Assembly (NCBI GenBank): GCA_014058105.1 | Contig: JACGCM010000669.1 | Span: 3,286,001 to 3,350,000 of the forward strand | DNA length: 64,000 nt | Direction of reading: 5' to 3' | Origin: Kingdonia uniflora | Taxonomy: Eukaryota > Streptophyta > Magnoliopsida > Ranunculales > Circaeasteraceae | In this document: positions 34,270-45,232 of the stretch, in pieces | Layout of the letters: the number at the start of each line of letters is the position of its first letter | How positions within the stretch are numbered: the stretch's first letter is position 1 | Position numbers and translations under genes: made by a program | The notes under the pieces: generated by a model | The model's database searches: none | Seen by the model: only the letters and a program-made list of their open reading frames with translations | What the model was told of the DNA's origin: nothing

Positions 34270-35440
34270 CATGGATTAAGTCGCCTGTAGTTCCCAACAT
34301 CCATTCAATCCATATGAAGGATTTAGACCAAGTCTAAACAATGATTGAACTTAATCTCCGAAACACTTTCATAAACATATCCGCTAGGATATTATTGGTA
34401 TGAATCTTCTTTAACTGAATCTCAGCCTCTTCAAGGACCTCCTCTCTGACAAAGTGATAATGCACATCAATATGCTTCATTTGTTGATGATAAACTTAAT
34501 CATTGGCTAAAAAGATAATACTATGACTATCACATAATACATGACGATGCTCCATCTTAATGTCTAAATTGTGTAAAAGACCCTTCATCTAAATAAATTC
34601 ACTGATCGCTTTAGTTACCACCATATACTCAACTTCAGTAGTAGATAAGGCCACCGTTGACTGTAGCGTAGATCTCCAACTAACCGGTCATTCACCCAAT
34701 GTAAAAACATGCCCTGTAGCAGACCACCATTTATCCTGATCACCCATATAGTTAGAATCCCCATAACCTACACAAAATTAATCAATCAAATTCTGCTTAT
34801 GAAATTCCAAACTAATATCCACATTACCTTTGATATACCGTAGAATCCATTTCACAACTCGCCAATAATTTCTTCCCAAATCATGCATATATCTAATAAC
34901 CATCCCAACCGCCTGTAAAATATCTGGCTGAGTACATAGCATCGCATACATCAAGCTACGAACAATGTTAGCATAAGGAACTTGACTCATATAATCACGT
35001 TCCTCATCGGTTTTTGGAGACATAGAAGCCATATGCTTAAAATGAGGAGCAAGGGGCGTACTTACAGGTTTTGTATTCCCATCAATACTAAATCTCTAAA
35101 GTACCGTCCTCATGTACGTCATCTGAGAGAGATACACCGTTCCCTTATCTCTATCTCTATGAATCTCCATGCCAAGAATCTTTTTTGCATCACCCAGATC
35201 CTTCATTTCAAATTCTTCACCCATTTGTTTTTTCAACTTGTTAATCTTACTTTTGTGCTTACACGCAATAAGCATATCATCCACATATAAAATTGGGTAA
35301 ATAAATAACCCATCACGTAGCTTGCGTAAGTAGACACGTGGTCATAATAACTTTGCCTATACTTCTGCCTAATTCTAAACTGATCAAACCATTTGTACTA
35401 TTATCTTGGAGACTGCTTCAAACCCTAATCTTTATCCCTA
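34270..35440 (-). pseudogene. Element D reverse transcriptase C-terminal half and RNase H
   Basis: GLKQSPR..YKWFDQF (near 35420), then ILYVDDMLIACKHKSKI with the YVDD catalytic site intact (35270-35300), MKDLGDAKKILGMEI, then 34778-35032 with Y.S.VPYANIVRSLMYAMLCTQPDI and RNase H GYGDSNYMGDQDK..S.TGHVF, STVALSTTEVEYM and ADMFMK. Ends at about 34275. It belongs with the N-terminal half 4.7 kb away. Confidence 0.87.
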
Positions 35441-36077
35441 ACATCTTCTATTCATAATTAAATATTAAGAATATATGAGAATAATTATAACTTCAAAAAC
35501 AACCCATCATAAGAAACTATAAAATAAGACTAAAAGAATTAAGAATACCATAATTTACTATACAATGTAATAATCTCGACACCTATTATAAGAAACTCAA
35601 CCATCTAGAGTAAGAGCAAATAATACAATTATATCATACAAACCAAATGACAAAGTTGAAACAAATTTATGGGAATTTGTTACTATATCAAATAACTTGT
35701 CCCTTTTTGTTATAACATGAACTTTAAAATCCTTCAACAAAACCCTCCAGAAAATATAGATCAACTCTCAATTCTTGCATTTATAGAATTCTCTAATTAT
35801 TTATCGATAGCTTCCATAGTTTAAGAAAGGTATTTCAGATAAGATTTTTTCTCCATGAATTCTAAGTTTCCAGCGCAAACAGAAAAGATAGTACAGGTTT
35901 CATACCAAATAGATTATGTTACCAATATAGAAAACATTATTAAAAAAAACAACTACTTAACTTTCTATTTATCAGTATATTTTATATCAAATCAACCAAA
36001 ATATCAAATTTGTTCACATGAAGCAATATGTAGTATGTAAAATAATAGTAATAATAGCATAAATTGCTAGTAACAAT
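35441..36077. other. AT-rich non-coding DNA
   Basis: No motif or coding frame recognised. Short frames are random. Confidence 0.5.
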
Positions 36078-36275
36078 CTATATTATAAATCTCAGTGATT
36101 ATCTTACGTGGCGTGAAAGAGCTGATTAGGACAAGATGACGTGACGTTGATAAATAACAACTTTCTACTTTCTATATTCCTCTCATTTTCCTTTAACTCC
36201 AAAAAATAACCTATAAAAATGCCTTCAAAGAGTGAAGCCATCTTTTCATCTTATTTGAACGTATTGTAACCGACT

Positions 36276-36471
36276 CCCCCTCTCTCTCTTCTCTAAACAT
36301 CTCTCACTTCTTTCTTCTCTCCTCAACTCTCCCATAATTGATTAACGTAATATCTCACTCTAATTTGGCAACTACCTCCCTCTCTCTCCTCTAAATATCT
36401 CTCACTTCTTTCTTCTCTCCTCAACTCTCCCATAATTGATTACCATCATATCTCACTGTAATTTGGAGTGA
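36276..36471. repeat. Tandem duplication of about 98 bases, pyrimidine-rich
   Basis: CTCTCACTTCTTTCTTCTCT followed by a shared segment (CTCAACTCTCCCATAATTGATTA) occurs at 36301 and again at 36399. The two copies are nearly identical. Confidence 0.9.
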
Positions 36472-37854
36472 AGAGGGATAGATATGGTAAAACTATTCTT
36501 TAAACCGTTTTGCCCAATCCATGGTGAAATCAATTTCCCTCTGCCATTCCTCTACGATGTCTGCCATAACCAAATTTACCTCAATAAAAAACTCTTTGAC
36601 ATTCGGCTTTCCTGGAATGTATAAACTGTTAAATTATTCAATTCTTGCCATTGTAGCTGCAGTTTAAGCTTAGTTGTGTTTTATATCCATTGTTTCCTGA
36701 TTTCTTATGATATATTTTTCTGTATTTGCAACAACCTCTTTTTGATTTAATCCCCTGACCACCTGACTCACAGAAACAACTTTGATTGTGAAATTTGCCT
36801 CCCTCCATATTGTGAACTTTGCACCATGCCCTCATTCTCTTCAACAACAAGTCCGAGTTTCAACAAAATATGGTACTCTCATTAATTTGTTCAAATTTTT
36901 TCTATACATTTGCAGAAACACTGAACTTTTGCATCAAAATTTATATGTTAGTTTAAGTTTCTAATAAATAATTTTGAATTATCATTGGAATTATGGGGAA
37001 ATGATATTTTTCATCACCTACAGGTTTAGTGGCTGCTCAAATTTTACTCTGATTGAATACTACTTCTACAAAGGTAAGTGATCTCATAATCTAGCTAGAT
37101 AATCTATTCTAATATGTGTCTCCTACTTTAATCTTACATTTTTTTGCGACGTTGTTGCATTAAAGATCATAATTATATTAGGTTTTAATAAATTTTTATG
37201 AATTTAAGGTTATTAAGCTCAGGGATTTCAAGTTTAGGGACCCCCATGTTGTTATTTGGTGAAAAGTTGTGGTAAAAAAAATACTGTACATTTTTAATGT
37301 ACCCCTTCAATGTTGTAATTGCATTAGAACCAAGGTGGAAATCGCGGTTGGAGTATGTTAATTGAAAGAGGCAATTTTTGGGTATAAAAAAATACTTGAA
37401 AATATACATTTTATTTAACATGCATATATAGAGTGATGTTGTTGTTATTTGTTAGAGCCGACGATGGGGTTTTTAGTATATTTATTATCATGTTCATGAG
37501 TTGAGGAATGAGTTAAAGAGTTGTTCGAGAACATTATGACATTGCCGTAGTATTTTAAGCTTAACTTTATGGCATTTAAGTCGGAGGGAACACTGATTTT
37601 AATGAGTAAATGGTTGCATTTACTTCATTTTTTCGGTGTAACTAAGCATATAAATATATTTCCATGATGTGGAAATACTATTTCTGTCATTCTCTTCGAA
37701 TTAAGCGTACCCATAATATTAATGGGTGCATTACATTGTTCTTGCTTTCTTAGTGTAGTTTTGCTATATTATATTTCAAATATATATGAATAATCGAGTC
37801 TCTTCTCCCCAATTCCTGGTTCCGAGTTCTTGGTCAGGATTGGAGACAGTTCAA
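36472..37854. other. Non-coding DNA left of the gene-fragment cluster
   Basis: Mostly AT-rich, with no frame I can assign. Short frames at 36638-36850 and 36782-36964 overlap on opposite strands and look random. Confidence 0.4.
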
Positions 37855-38283
37855 CTACAATCCTAGGAATGAATAATAGGCCAATGCTACTGGTAATGTG
37901 ATGAGCATACCAAAGATTATCCTGCATTCACAAAAAGCACATACCTTCAGCCTTATATTTAGATCTATTCTTTGAGATACATAAATAGCAAAATTATTTT
38001 TTACCCCGTGCTTAATATCGTTGGATATATATTGTACTCCTTCGCAAAGACAAAGGGAACAATCCCTTGAGGAAGAGCTGCCTACACAACACAACATATC
38101 CTTTGCATAATTATATTATATACTTAATTTCATATATAAATATATTTGAATATATAGTGATAATACACTGAATACACGAGTAATAGAACTTCCTGACCTG
38201 CACGATTATTATCCTTAACAATTTACCTCGCAGTATAATAGTAAAGGAGGCACCTGCCATTAGGGCAGGTACTAGATACTTCT
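37855..38283 (-). pseudogene. PIN: PIN auxin efflux carrier, last three exons (fragment)
   Basis: Minus-strand exons: about 38283-38198 (KYLVPALMAG...RIIIVQ), 38081-38005 (AALPQGIVPFVFAKEYN...ILSTG) and 37921-37855 (IIFGMLITLPVALAYYSFLGL, then stop). Introns start GTCAGG and GTAAAA and end TTGTGTAG and AATGCAG; joining keeps the frame. ALPQGIVPFVFAKEYN is a signature of PIN proteins, membrane carriers that export auxin, and the fragment gives its last two membrane helices. Nothing upstream of the KYLV segment is convincing, so it is a 5'-truncated fragment with introns kept. Confidence 0.88.
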
Positions 38284-38631
38284 CACAAGGTCCTCATGTA
38301 GAGGGGCAGATCACATCTTTTGGTCAGTAGTTGATTTTCCAAATGAAGAAGATGAGCCCAAAGCCCTATCAAAATTACTATAGTATTGGTCTAACTGAAT
38401 TTATTAGGAAGAGTTTTTATCTCACAGTTCTCATCAAATTTTTGCCAACATTTTGCGTATGTGAAAAAGACTACTATTAAATAATAAGTACCAAAATCTA
38501 AGATGATGAAGTCTTGATCACAAGTCACACAACTATGCTCAAGGAAAGTATTGTTGGGGACATATATTTGTTATATACTTATATCCAATGCATCACAAAC
38601 TCATCTCAAGAGCATCTGTTTTATATTAAAA

Positions 38632-39460
38632 ATGTCTAGAGAGCATATGCATATATATCTGCTTTTAATCTTACTGATTTCCCCAACACTTTCTACCTCA
38701 AAATCAAATATCAAATATATTCCAGGATTTCAGGGTCCTCTACTATTTGAGCTAGAAACTGGGTGATTCCATATTTTTGTTCTTAATCATTTAGGGTTTG
38801 AGGTTCTTAGCTTAATATATATAGTTGATGATGTTTAAGGTATGTTAGGGTGGAAGATGTGCAACGCATTTATTATTTTGTCAAGTCCAATAACAACCCC
38901 AAAGAGGATCCTATTCTTCTTTGGCTCATTGGAGGTTCTGCTTGCTCTGGTTTCAGCAGATTTGCTTATAAAATAGGTTACTCTCTCTCTCTCTCTCTTT
39001 CGGTCTTCTTTGATTCCTTCTTTTTCAGTCATGAATATTATTTTTATATATTTTTTGAGGTTTGTAAACTACTACAAACTATAATTTGCAAAAAAGTTTG
39101 GTCTAATATATATCTTAGGCTAATAGTAGTCTAATAATTGCGAGCAATTCTTTAGTTGGGATAGAAACTGAAAATAGTTATATCATGGAAAGGTAAACCA
39201 TTTGGTGATGTTTAAAACATTTGATGAAAAATGTAGGAAAGGCGTTAATTTTGATTTTATAAGCATCACGAAAGAAATTGATATTTAAAGTCCATAAGGT
39301 GGTCGTGGCCTTTGCTTCTGAATATTGCAGGTCCAATGCATTTGTGGTCGCAAAGTACGATGGGAGTTTACCAAAATTGACGTTGAATCCGTATTCATGG
39401 ATAAATGTATTGTACCTCTTTATTTCCATGTACATTTTAGGTGCAAATATGCTCACATGA
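38632..39460 (+). pseudogene. SCPL: Serine carboxypeptidase-like protein, first exons (fragment)
   Basis: Exon 1 at 38632-38762 (hydrophobic signal peptide, then KYIPGFQGPLLFELETG); exon 2 at 38849-38976 (VEDVQRIYYFVKSNNNPKEDPILLWLIGG.ACSGFS); exon 3 at 39331-39406 (KYDGSLPKLTLNPYSW); perhaps the first bases of exon 4 at 39441. GFQGPLPFELETG and NPKEDPLLLWLTGGPGCS are hallmarks of plant SCPL acyltransferases (secreted or vacuolar). Defects: about seven residues lost at the exon 1/2 joint, a one-base loss in exon 3 (39336-39341), and no catalytic Ser, Asp or His exons. Confidence 0.85.
38980..38999. repeat. (CT)n microsatellite in SCPL intron 2
   Basis: A run of CT dinucleotides directly after the donor of exon 2. 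Confidence 0.85.
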
Positions 39461-39882
39461 TACTAGCAGGCAGGCACGTGCTGTCGTGCGTACCTTAAGA
39501 TATTGTTTTCGAGCACATTTATTACAAGAGTCTAGTCATGGAGGACACTACTGTATGTTGTGCCTTGTAATTTTGTTAAAACAAAATATTTAAAAGAGTT
39601 TGTACATGGAACAAACTTTAATTAGTGTTTGTAAATTCCATTGTGAGATTACCACACTGCTTGACTGAGCTCATACAACATGGACAACAAGCTTGTTAAT
39701 GGTAAATGTCAAGGAATAAGATCAAAATACATGGTTAAAAAAAATTGATAGTCAATGACAACTTTAAGATACAAAATATACAATTACATGCAGAATAAAT
39801 GAAATATACACATATTATTACATTATTATTTTCTTTTTGTACATGAACAATCTATTCTGGGGCTGTATCAAGTATAATAACA

Positions 39883-40455
39883 TTACACCCTGTCCAAAAG
39901 ATATTCATGTACAACAATGTGCTTCAAGTCTATGATGAAATTATTCTGAAGAAACACAAACCCAAAAGTCACATTTGCATATTGCCAACTCCTGCACTCT
40001 ACATGTCGGGTATTAATAAAAGATCCCATTAAGTCTGGGATTACAAGATCATAGCCTGAGTTAATATTGAGAATGTACAAAATAGTTTCATCCTTTATAA
40101 GAGAAGAATACCCGTAACTATGATTTTTTACAACAGGTGGATGGAGATGTATGCGGCTCTCATAAAGACGTTCCTCTTCCAAAGAGAAAGGGAAGTCAAT
40201 AAACATAGTGTTAGAGGTCCAAAATACAGGGGAATATCCAGAGAAAGGTTTTGATGCATCCCCAATCCTACGACAAGCGATTCCCCCAATGTCATCATAT
40301 ACCACGAGATAAAAATACAAACTCATGTTATCACCGATACTCTGTAAGTGGGAGAGTCTTAAAACATTATAGAAGACTTTACCAAGGATTTGTTTACCCC
40401 TACATTTAAGAGTGTGAAATGGGAAGATAGTTGAACGATTCTTGGTGTTGAGCAT
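39883..40455 (-). CDS. Hypothetical protein, 190 residues (possibly F-box-associated type)
   Basis: The longest uninterrupted frame in the middle of the window. Mixed beta-like composition, with LYFYLVVYDDIGGIACRRIGDASKPFSGYSPVFW and later ILNINSGYDLVIPDLMGSF. The pattern of a CRxGD segment followed by an aromatic stretch recalls DUF295/F-box-associated plant proteins, but I am not sure. It lies among gene fragments, so it is more likely a single surviving exon than a whole gene. Confidence 0.4.
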   Translation of the reverse strand: MLNTKNRSTIFPFHTLKCRGKQILGKVFYNVLRLSHLQSIGDNMSLYFYLVVYDDIGGIACRRIGDASKPFSGYSPVFWTSNTMFIDFPFSLEEERLYESRIHLHPPVVKNHSYGYSSLIKDETILYILNINSGYDLVIPDLMGSFINTRHVECRSWQYANVTFGFVFLQNNFIIDLKHIVVHEYLLDRV

Positions 40456-41832
40456 GATTTAGTTTTGGGATATATTAGGCACAAACCAAGCACGCAAAGG
40501 TACTTAAGTTTAGTGCCTGCTTAATGTCTGGTCTTTCTAGGTGTCCTTTAGGCTGGCGGGTAGAAGCCTCTTCCTATGTGTCAGTCATATTCAGCAAGTG
40601 AAGTAAGTTCGCGAGAATTATTTCTTGTTGTGTAAATGGCTTTGATGTTATGCAAGTTTGTACTATACTGTTCATCATGAGTTACGGAAGGCCTAGGAAA
40701 TTATAATACGACATTTCTTTTTAACTTGGATTAGATCATATTCTGTAAATATCGTGTATGTTCACTGCCGGGTTATTCATGGGAATATATCTAACCTCCA
40801 TGACTACTGATTGTATTTTAGTTGCTGCACAGTTTTAATAGTTTTGTGATTGTAATTGAATTGCCATTTTCCAACATAGTAGAGTATACCAGATACTCTG
40901 TTTTCTGGTTTAGTGGCATTGTTTGAAGCATTTGTGTTTCGGAGTAAACTAAGATGAAATCAAAGTAAAGTATAATACAAATGATGTGACACAAATCTCA
41001 TAATGAAGTATCGTTATAATTACAGGGACATCGATGAGTTGCTAAGGCAATCACCATGATGTAGGATCTTTGGTAATGGTTAATAATGATGCATAATATA
41101 TACTAACACAATATTGGCTACAAACAATGATAATATAAATAACATTTCTTTTGGATTTAATTCTTGGATCATCTATGCAATAAAGGTATTTATTATGCTT
41201 AAGCAATAACATGTAGGTCCGTCTAAGTTTAACACTACTGAAAGTTACAACAAGGAAACATACATAATGCTCAATTTAAGCAACTATGCAACCAGAAAAT
41301 ACCCTATGGATTGGTGACCAAATGGGCTTTACACAGGACCTACCGTTTCTTTATTCAGAGTATCGTGGAAAAAAATAGAGAAATGGGGTTTATCATAGTC
41401 AAGGAAGATCAATCTTAGAATGGAGCATATCATGTCTGCCCCAGTCTGGTAATAGCAAAGTTCTTTCATAATATCCAAGTAGTTCTCTGTGGATTGTGAT
41501 TCATCTTAATATATGTAATATTTGTGTCTGATATGGCATTATGGTTTCATGAAGAAGAAACTGTGAAACTCTATTGTGTTGTTGATGTTACTGTCAATTA
41601 GGGGTGGTAACCTGCTTCAGTACTATTTAAAATTAATCTGTACTCGTGATTATAGTCAGCTGGTAGATAATGAAAAATAACTAAACATTCTCTTGATTAA
41701 ATAACATAGTAGCTAATAGAATTTTGTACTCATTTTTGTAACCTCTTTACCATTCTATAGTTCCGTCACAAGCAAATCTCGCAAAAAATATAGAATACTA
41801 TATATAACTTGGACAACATAACTGTATATAGT
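40456..41832. other. Non-coding DNA between gene fragments
   Basis: AT-rich, with no frame or repeat I can assign. Confidence 0.4.
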
Positions 41833-42675
41833 TTAAATGTACCAATAAAGAATAAGGACCGAAAATGTTAGAAAAAATAGAAAATGTAAAGTAAACGTTC
41901 TGCTACTACTGTTGTTCTTAACTGCCTTATCCAGCCCTTTGTTGCCCCTATCCATGTAATTTGTAGCTTCAACTGCCTAAAATTATAGAATATAGCTTAG
42001 TTACACCAAGAAAGAAAGAAAAAACTCCAAAGCGATCAAGAGCCTAAGTAGAAGATATGGCCTCTATACATTCGGATCAGTTTGTGACAAGTGTGGAAGT
42101 TCAAATGTCTCCTACTACTCTAAATACTCTAAAGAGATTAACTATCTAGTACTAACTAGATAAAAAAAATTGAATGTTAGGAAAACAAAAATGAGTTCTA
42201 ACCTGATCATGCAACATCCCGGTCTGTTGAGCATGTTGTAGAAGATGTGACGACATAACATTGTTGAGTGCAGACATTTCTTAAGTAGCGTTTAGAAGAC
42301 TAGTTAACTCTTCCTGCACAAATCATAGTCATAATAATATCCTATAAGTTACAAGGAACCACATTGAAAGAAACTATGATCTCGGAGATACAACTAACGA
42401 GAGAAGTTTACTGAAGATAAGAAATCCTAATTACCTGAAGAGGTTGTGTTTCCTCATCCAAGAGTTGTTGCTGCACCCGAAGAGGTTTACGGGAAGCACA
42501 TCTTGCTCCCCAAAATCAGAACAATTAGATTTATTGATGTCTAATGAGTTTAAATTCTCTGTACGGCACATCCTTCTTCTTGGCATCGCTCTATTAATAG
42601 CCTCATTAAAACGTACCTCTATTAACTTTTTAAACCTGGCGGTTACCAAATAGAGTCTCTCACTTAGAATTAATA
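41833..42675 (-). pseudogene. SYP81: Syntaxin SYP81 (Ufe1/syntaxin-18 type), C-terminal exons (fragment)
   Basis: Minus-strand exons: about 42675-42435 (ILSERLYLVTARFKKL.EVRFNEAINRAMPRRR, later, after a frameshift, RVQQQLLDEETQPLQ), 42313-42203 (EELTSLLNAT.EMSALNNVMSSHLLQHAQQ) and 41976-41833 (AVEATNYMDRGNKGLDKAVKNNSSSRTF, then a hydrophobic anchor and stop). Splice sites fit (CTTCAG|GTAATT, GTGCAG|GAA, GATCAG|GTTAGA, TTTTAG|GCAG). This is the SNARE motif plus tail anchor of a Qa-SNARE acting in Golgi-to-ER traffic. One in-frame stop and one frameshift. Upstream exons are not recognised. Confidence 0.85.
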
Positions 42676-43737
42676 TATATAATTTGGTAAAATAGAATAC
42701 AAACAGGAGAAAATCCTTTAGTGTTAAGAAGATATTAATGAAAATATAAGGCGGTAAATGTGTAGCAAAAAAAATGGAACAAAATATAATCAAAAATAGA
42801 AACTAAATACAATAGAACAACTTAAAAAGAATATACGCACCAAAAGTAAAAAACTAAATATTCTCCTTTCTACTGAGAACAATCCTACTATGTCATGACC
42901 TAAACCTGACAACACAACTATGCAAAAACTTTTCAGGGAAGGTCTTCCCGAACTTTAGAGTAACAAAACCCCAATAACGAAGACATACCTTCGATGGCAA
43001 TGAAATGTCTTTTTTTCCCCGGTAAATCAAGAGGTCGTAGAAGGCTTAAACATACAGTAATCAAGAACGAGGGAAAAAATAAGGACTCATCCCTCTTACT
43101 AAATGCGTTGTTATTCCTCTCTAACACCTCAAATAATGCAGTCTACCGTAAATAAGCATGCAAATCATCCCCAACAACCCTAATGAGAAATACCATCACT
43201 TCTGCAATAGTAGGTTTGGAAGGTTATTCGACTTAGTAAAGTGCTTATAGTGAAAACTTGGACAAAGTCGGAAAATAGAATTCCTATTTCCGTATCTAGA
43301 TGTTTTTTAAGAAAGTTTAATTCCACTCTCTTTTGCGTCATTCTACTAGTTATTCTTTTAGCACATGCACACTATTAACAGATACAATGATAAAGGAAAT
43401 AAATTATTTAAGTAATTAATGACTAATACATCAAATAAAGAAGAATACATGCCTCCTAACAATAATAAGGCAGAATCCTAACATTTCTAATCCTCCTAGT
43501 AAATTTCTTCTATTTTTCCCCTCCATGAGTTTTTTAATCAAATGAATGCATTTCTAATCCATACACTTTGAAGCCATTAAGGTAAGACTCCGAAAGGCAT
43601 CCAAACATAACGAACAAAAATGGATAGTAAAATCTGTGTATAAGATGCAGTACAGAGTTAAAATGCTCCAGTTTTGATTCAACTTTCAAACAATGACAAA
43701 AAAATAACATCACATTTCTTACAAAACCTAAGATTAC
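42676..43737. other. Unassigned DNA between SYP81 and CAX fragments
   Basis: A minus frame at 42933-43127 (PGKKRHFIAIEGMSSLLGF) may be another exon remnant, but I cannot name it. The rest is AT-rich and shows no motif. Confidence 0.3.
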
Positions 43738-44112
43738 CTCAAGCTCGCTACCATCAGAATGATATCTGAGCATCAACGACAACATATGGCATAATAAGCC
43801 GAGCAGTAAGATTTGGGAATTCACGTTGTTTCTAGCAAAGCAACAACAATGACAAAGATCAAAATTCGATAAATAAGGCAAATGTTTGAGTTACGAAAAA
43901 TACAATTATATTACAAGTAGGAGTGTCTTAGATGACTTACTCTAACATATCTTTGTTCCTTTCTTAAGTTTGTTAGGCTTCCACAATAGAGAGAAGTTCC
44001 TAGAACAAGAAGAAGGTTCGGGATGATTGAACCTAAAAGAGAGTACTTGATAATATCTATTTTTCTTTGGTAGAGAGCAAATATTGATATTATCATCTCG
44101 GTTGCATTACGT
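43738..44112 (-). pseudogene. CAX: CAX vacuolar cation/proton exchanger, two internal exons (fragment)
   Basis: Exon 44112-43941: [52 protein letters not shown], then donor AGA|GTAAGT. Exon 43831-43738: NSQILLLGLLCHMLSLMLRYHSDGSELE, acceptor TTGCTAG, donor GAG|GTAATC. GNATELIISI and [19 protein letters not shown] are the c-1 repeat and following helix of plant CAX proteins, which load Ca2+ into the vacuole. A small deletion at the start of the second exon breaks the frame. The fragment ends at a CACTA-like element. Confidence 0.85.
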
Positions 44113-44526
44113 TCTACACCAATTTTAGCAAAATACCAAGGACTTTGTATGTGGTAAAATGTTATTTGCCACGGACTTTGGTTGTGGCGGAGGTCTGTAG
44201 TAAAAGGTGCGTGGCAATTTTTTTGTCACGGACTTTATCCAAGCTTAACGTACAGTTTAGCCATGGATTTAAAATGTGGTTAATTTAGTGTTACGGATAT
44301 AAACCATGTTATGAAACATGGTAAGACACTATCTTAATTTGTGGCTATTTATTTATCACAGAAAAAGTCCGTGGCAATTTTTTTTCATTTTTTCAAAAGA
44401 AAAAATCACAAATATATCAGAATTACACCTCATAATTTTAAACACTTTAAATATACACTTACTATACATATAGCTTTGTATTAGATCATATTTCTAGTTA
44501 TAATATATCAACAATTTTCTTGTAGT
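44113..44526. mobile_element. Short CACTA-like (En/Spm) non-autonomous element
   Basis: The right end reads TTTTCTTGTAGTG, the inverse of CACTACAAGAAAA, the standard CACTA terminal repeat of many plants. The left end near 44113 (CTACACCAATTTTAG) is a decayed match. Inside, near both ends, are repeated words CCACGGACTTT, TCACGGACTTT, AAGTCCGTGG and variants, typical subterminal sites. No coding. It abuts the CAX exon right at the NATE codons. Confidence 0.6.
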
Positions 44527-45020
44527 GATCCAAGTACAAAATTTCATATGAAATTTGGAAATGAAACTAAGAACATAAGAATTAAAAAAAAATGGACGAT
44601 GACTTAAAAGTGAAAGGTAGCCTGAGATCAAGTCATATTAAGATGAAATGATGTTTTAGACCCAAGGATAATGCCTGCAAAAAAAATAACATAGCAAATT
44701 AATCAACTATAAATCTTAAACCCTTTGTAATATTAACATGTTACTTAATGCATGTATAACAAAATAAAATCTGAATATCTATTAAAGTGTGGAAGGATAA
44801 TTACCTTAATAGATGAAACGTGACATGATAATGGCCTACTTGATCTTCACATTACCGCTCGAATATATGTACACCTATAATAAAAGGGATAATGAGAATG
44901 ATTGTAATTAAACCGCTTGAATATTACGTCTTTTAGTAAATGGAACTACAAACTGCTGGAATTGTCATAGAAAAGAATTAAAAACTTATCATCAAGGTCC
45001 CAAGGATATCTAAGCATTAC
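44527..45020. other. Non-coding DNA
   Basis: AT-rich, with no frame I can assign. Confidence 0.4.
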
Positions 45021-45140
45021 CTTTCTCAAGAAAGTAGTCAATCAGCCTATTGCAATAGGCAACTCCTTTCCAGTGTACTTTCCCCTCGTCATCAAAGGAA
45101 AGGAAGACGCAAATGATGTTAAGAAAATCAAATGTCTAAA
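45021..45140 (-). pseudogene. Family 1 beta-glucosidase, one exon (fragment)
   Basis: The minus strand reads DDEGKVHWKGVAYCNRLIDYFLEKG and then a donor AAAG|GTAATG. In plant GH1 beta-glucosidases the corresponding text is G.GKVNWKGVAYYNRLIDYLLEKGI, and an intron follows there. The preceding residues (ISWSRIFP in the family) are decayed. Only this exon is recognised. Confidence 0.62.
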
Positions 45141-45232
45141 ACAAACGAAAGAAGCAATATATGTTTTCTTATCGAGTATATAATGTTAATTTGTACACAT
45201 GAATAAAGTGTAAATTAAAGGATTTAGGTTAC

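Larger units (their letters stand above)
30705..35440 (-). mobile_element. Element D: Ty1/Copia copy in circularly permuted order, single LTR
   Basis: On the minus strand, from high to low, the order is: second half of RT, RNase H, LTR (about 33723-34190), gag, protease, integrase, first half of RT. The first half ends at EDYVCKL (30709). The second starts about GLKQSPR (near 35437), which are neighbouring in Copia RT. So one element copy is present, cut open inside RT and rejoined through one LTR. This is what insertion of a one-LTR extrachromosomal circle would leave. All frames are degraded. Confidence 0.75.

Noticed and set aside
42431..42793. A 120-residue minus ORF taken as a whole gene
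   Set aside because: Only its part below about 42675 is real, as a SYP81 exon; the upper part is intron or random sequence.
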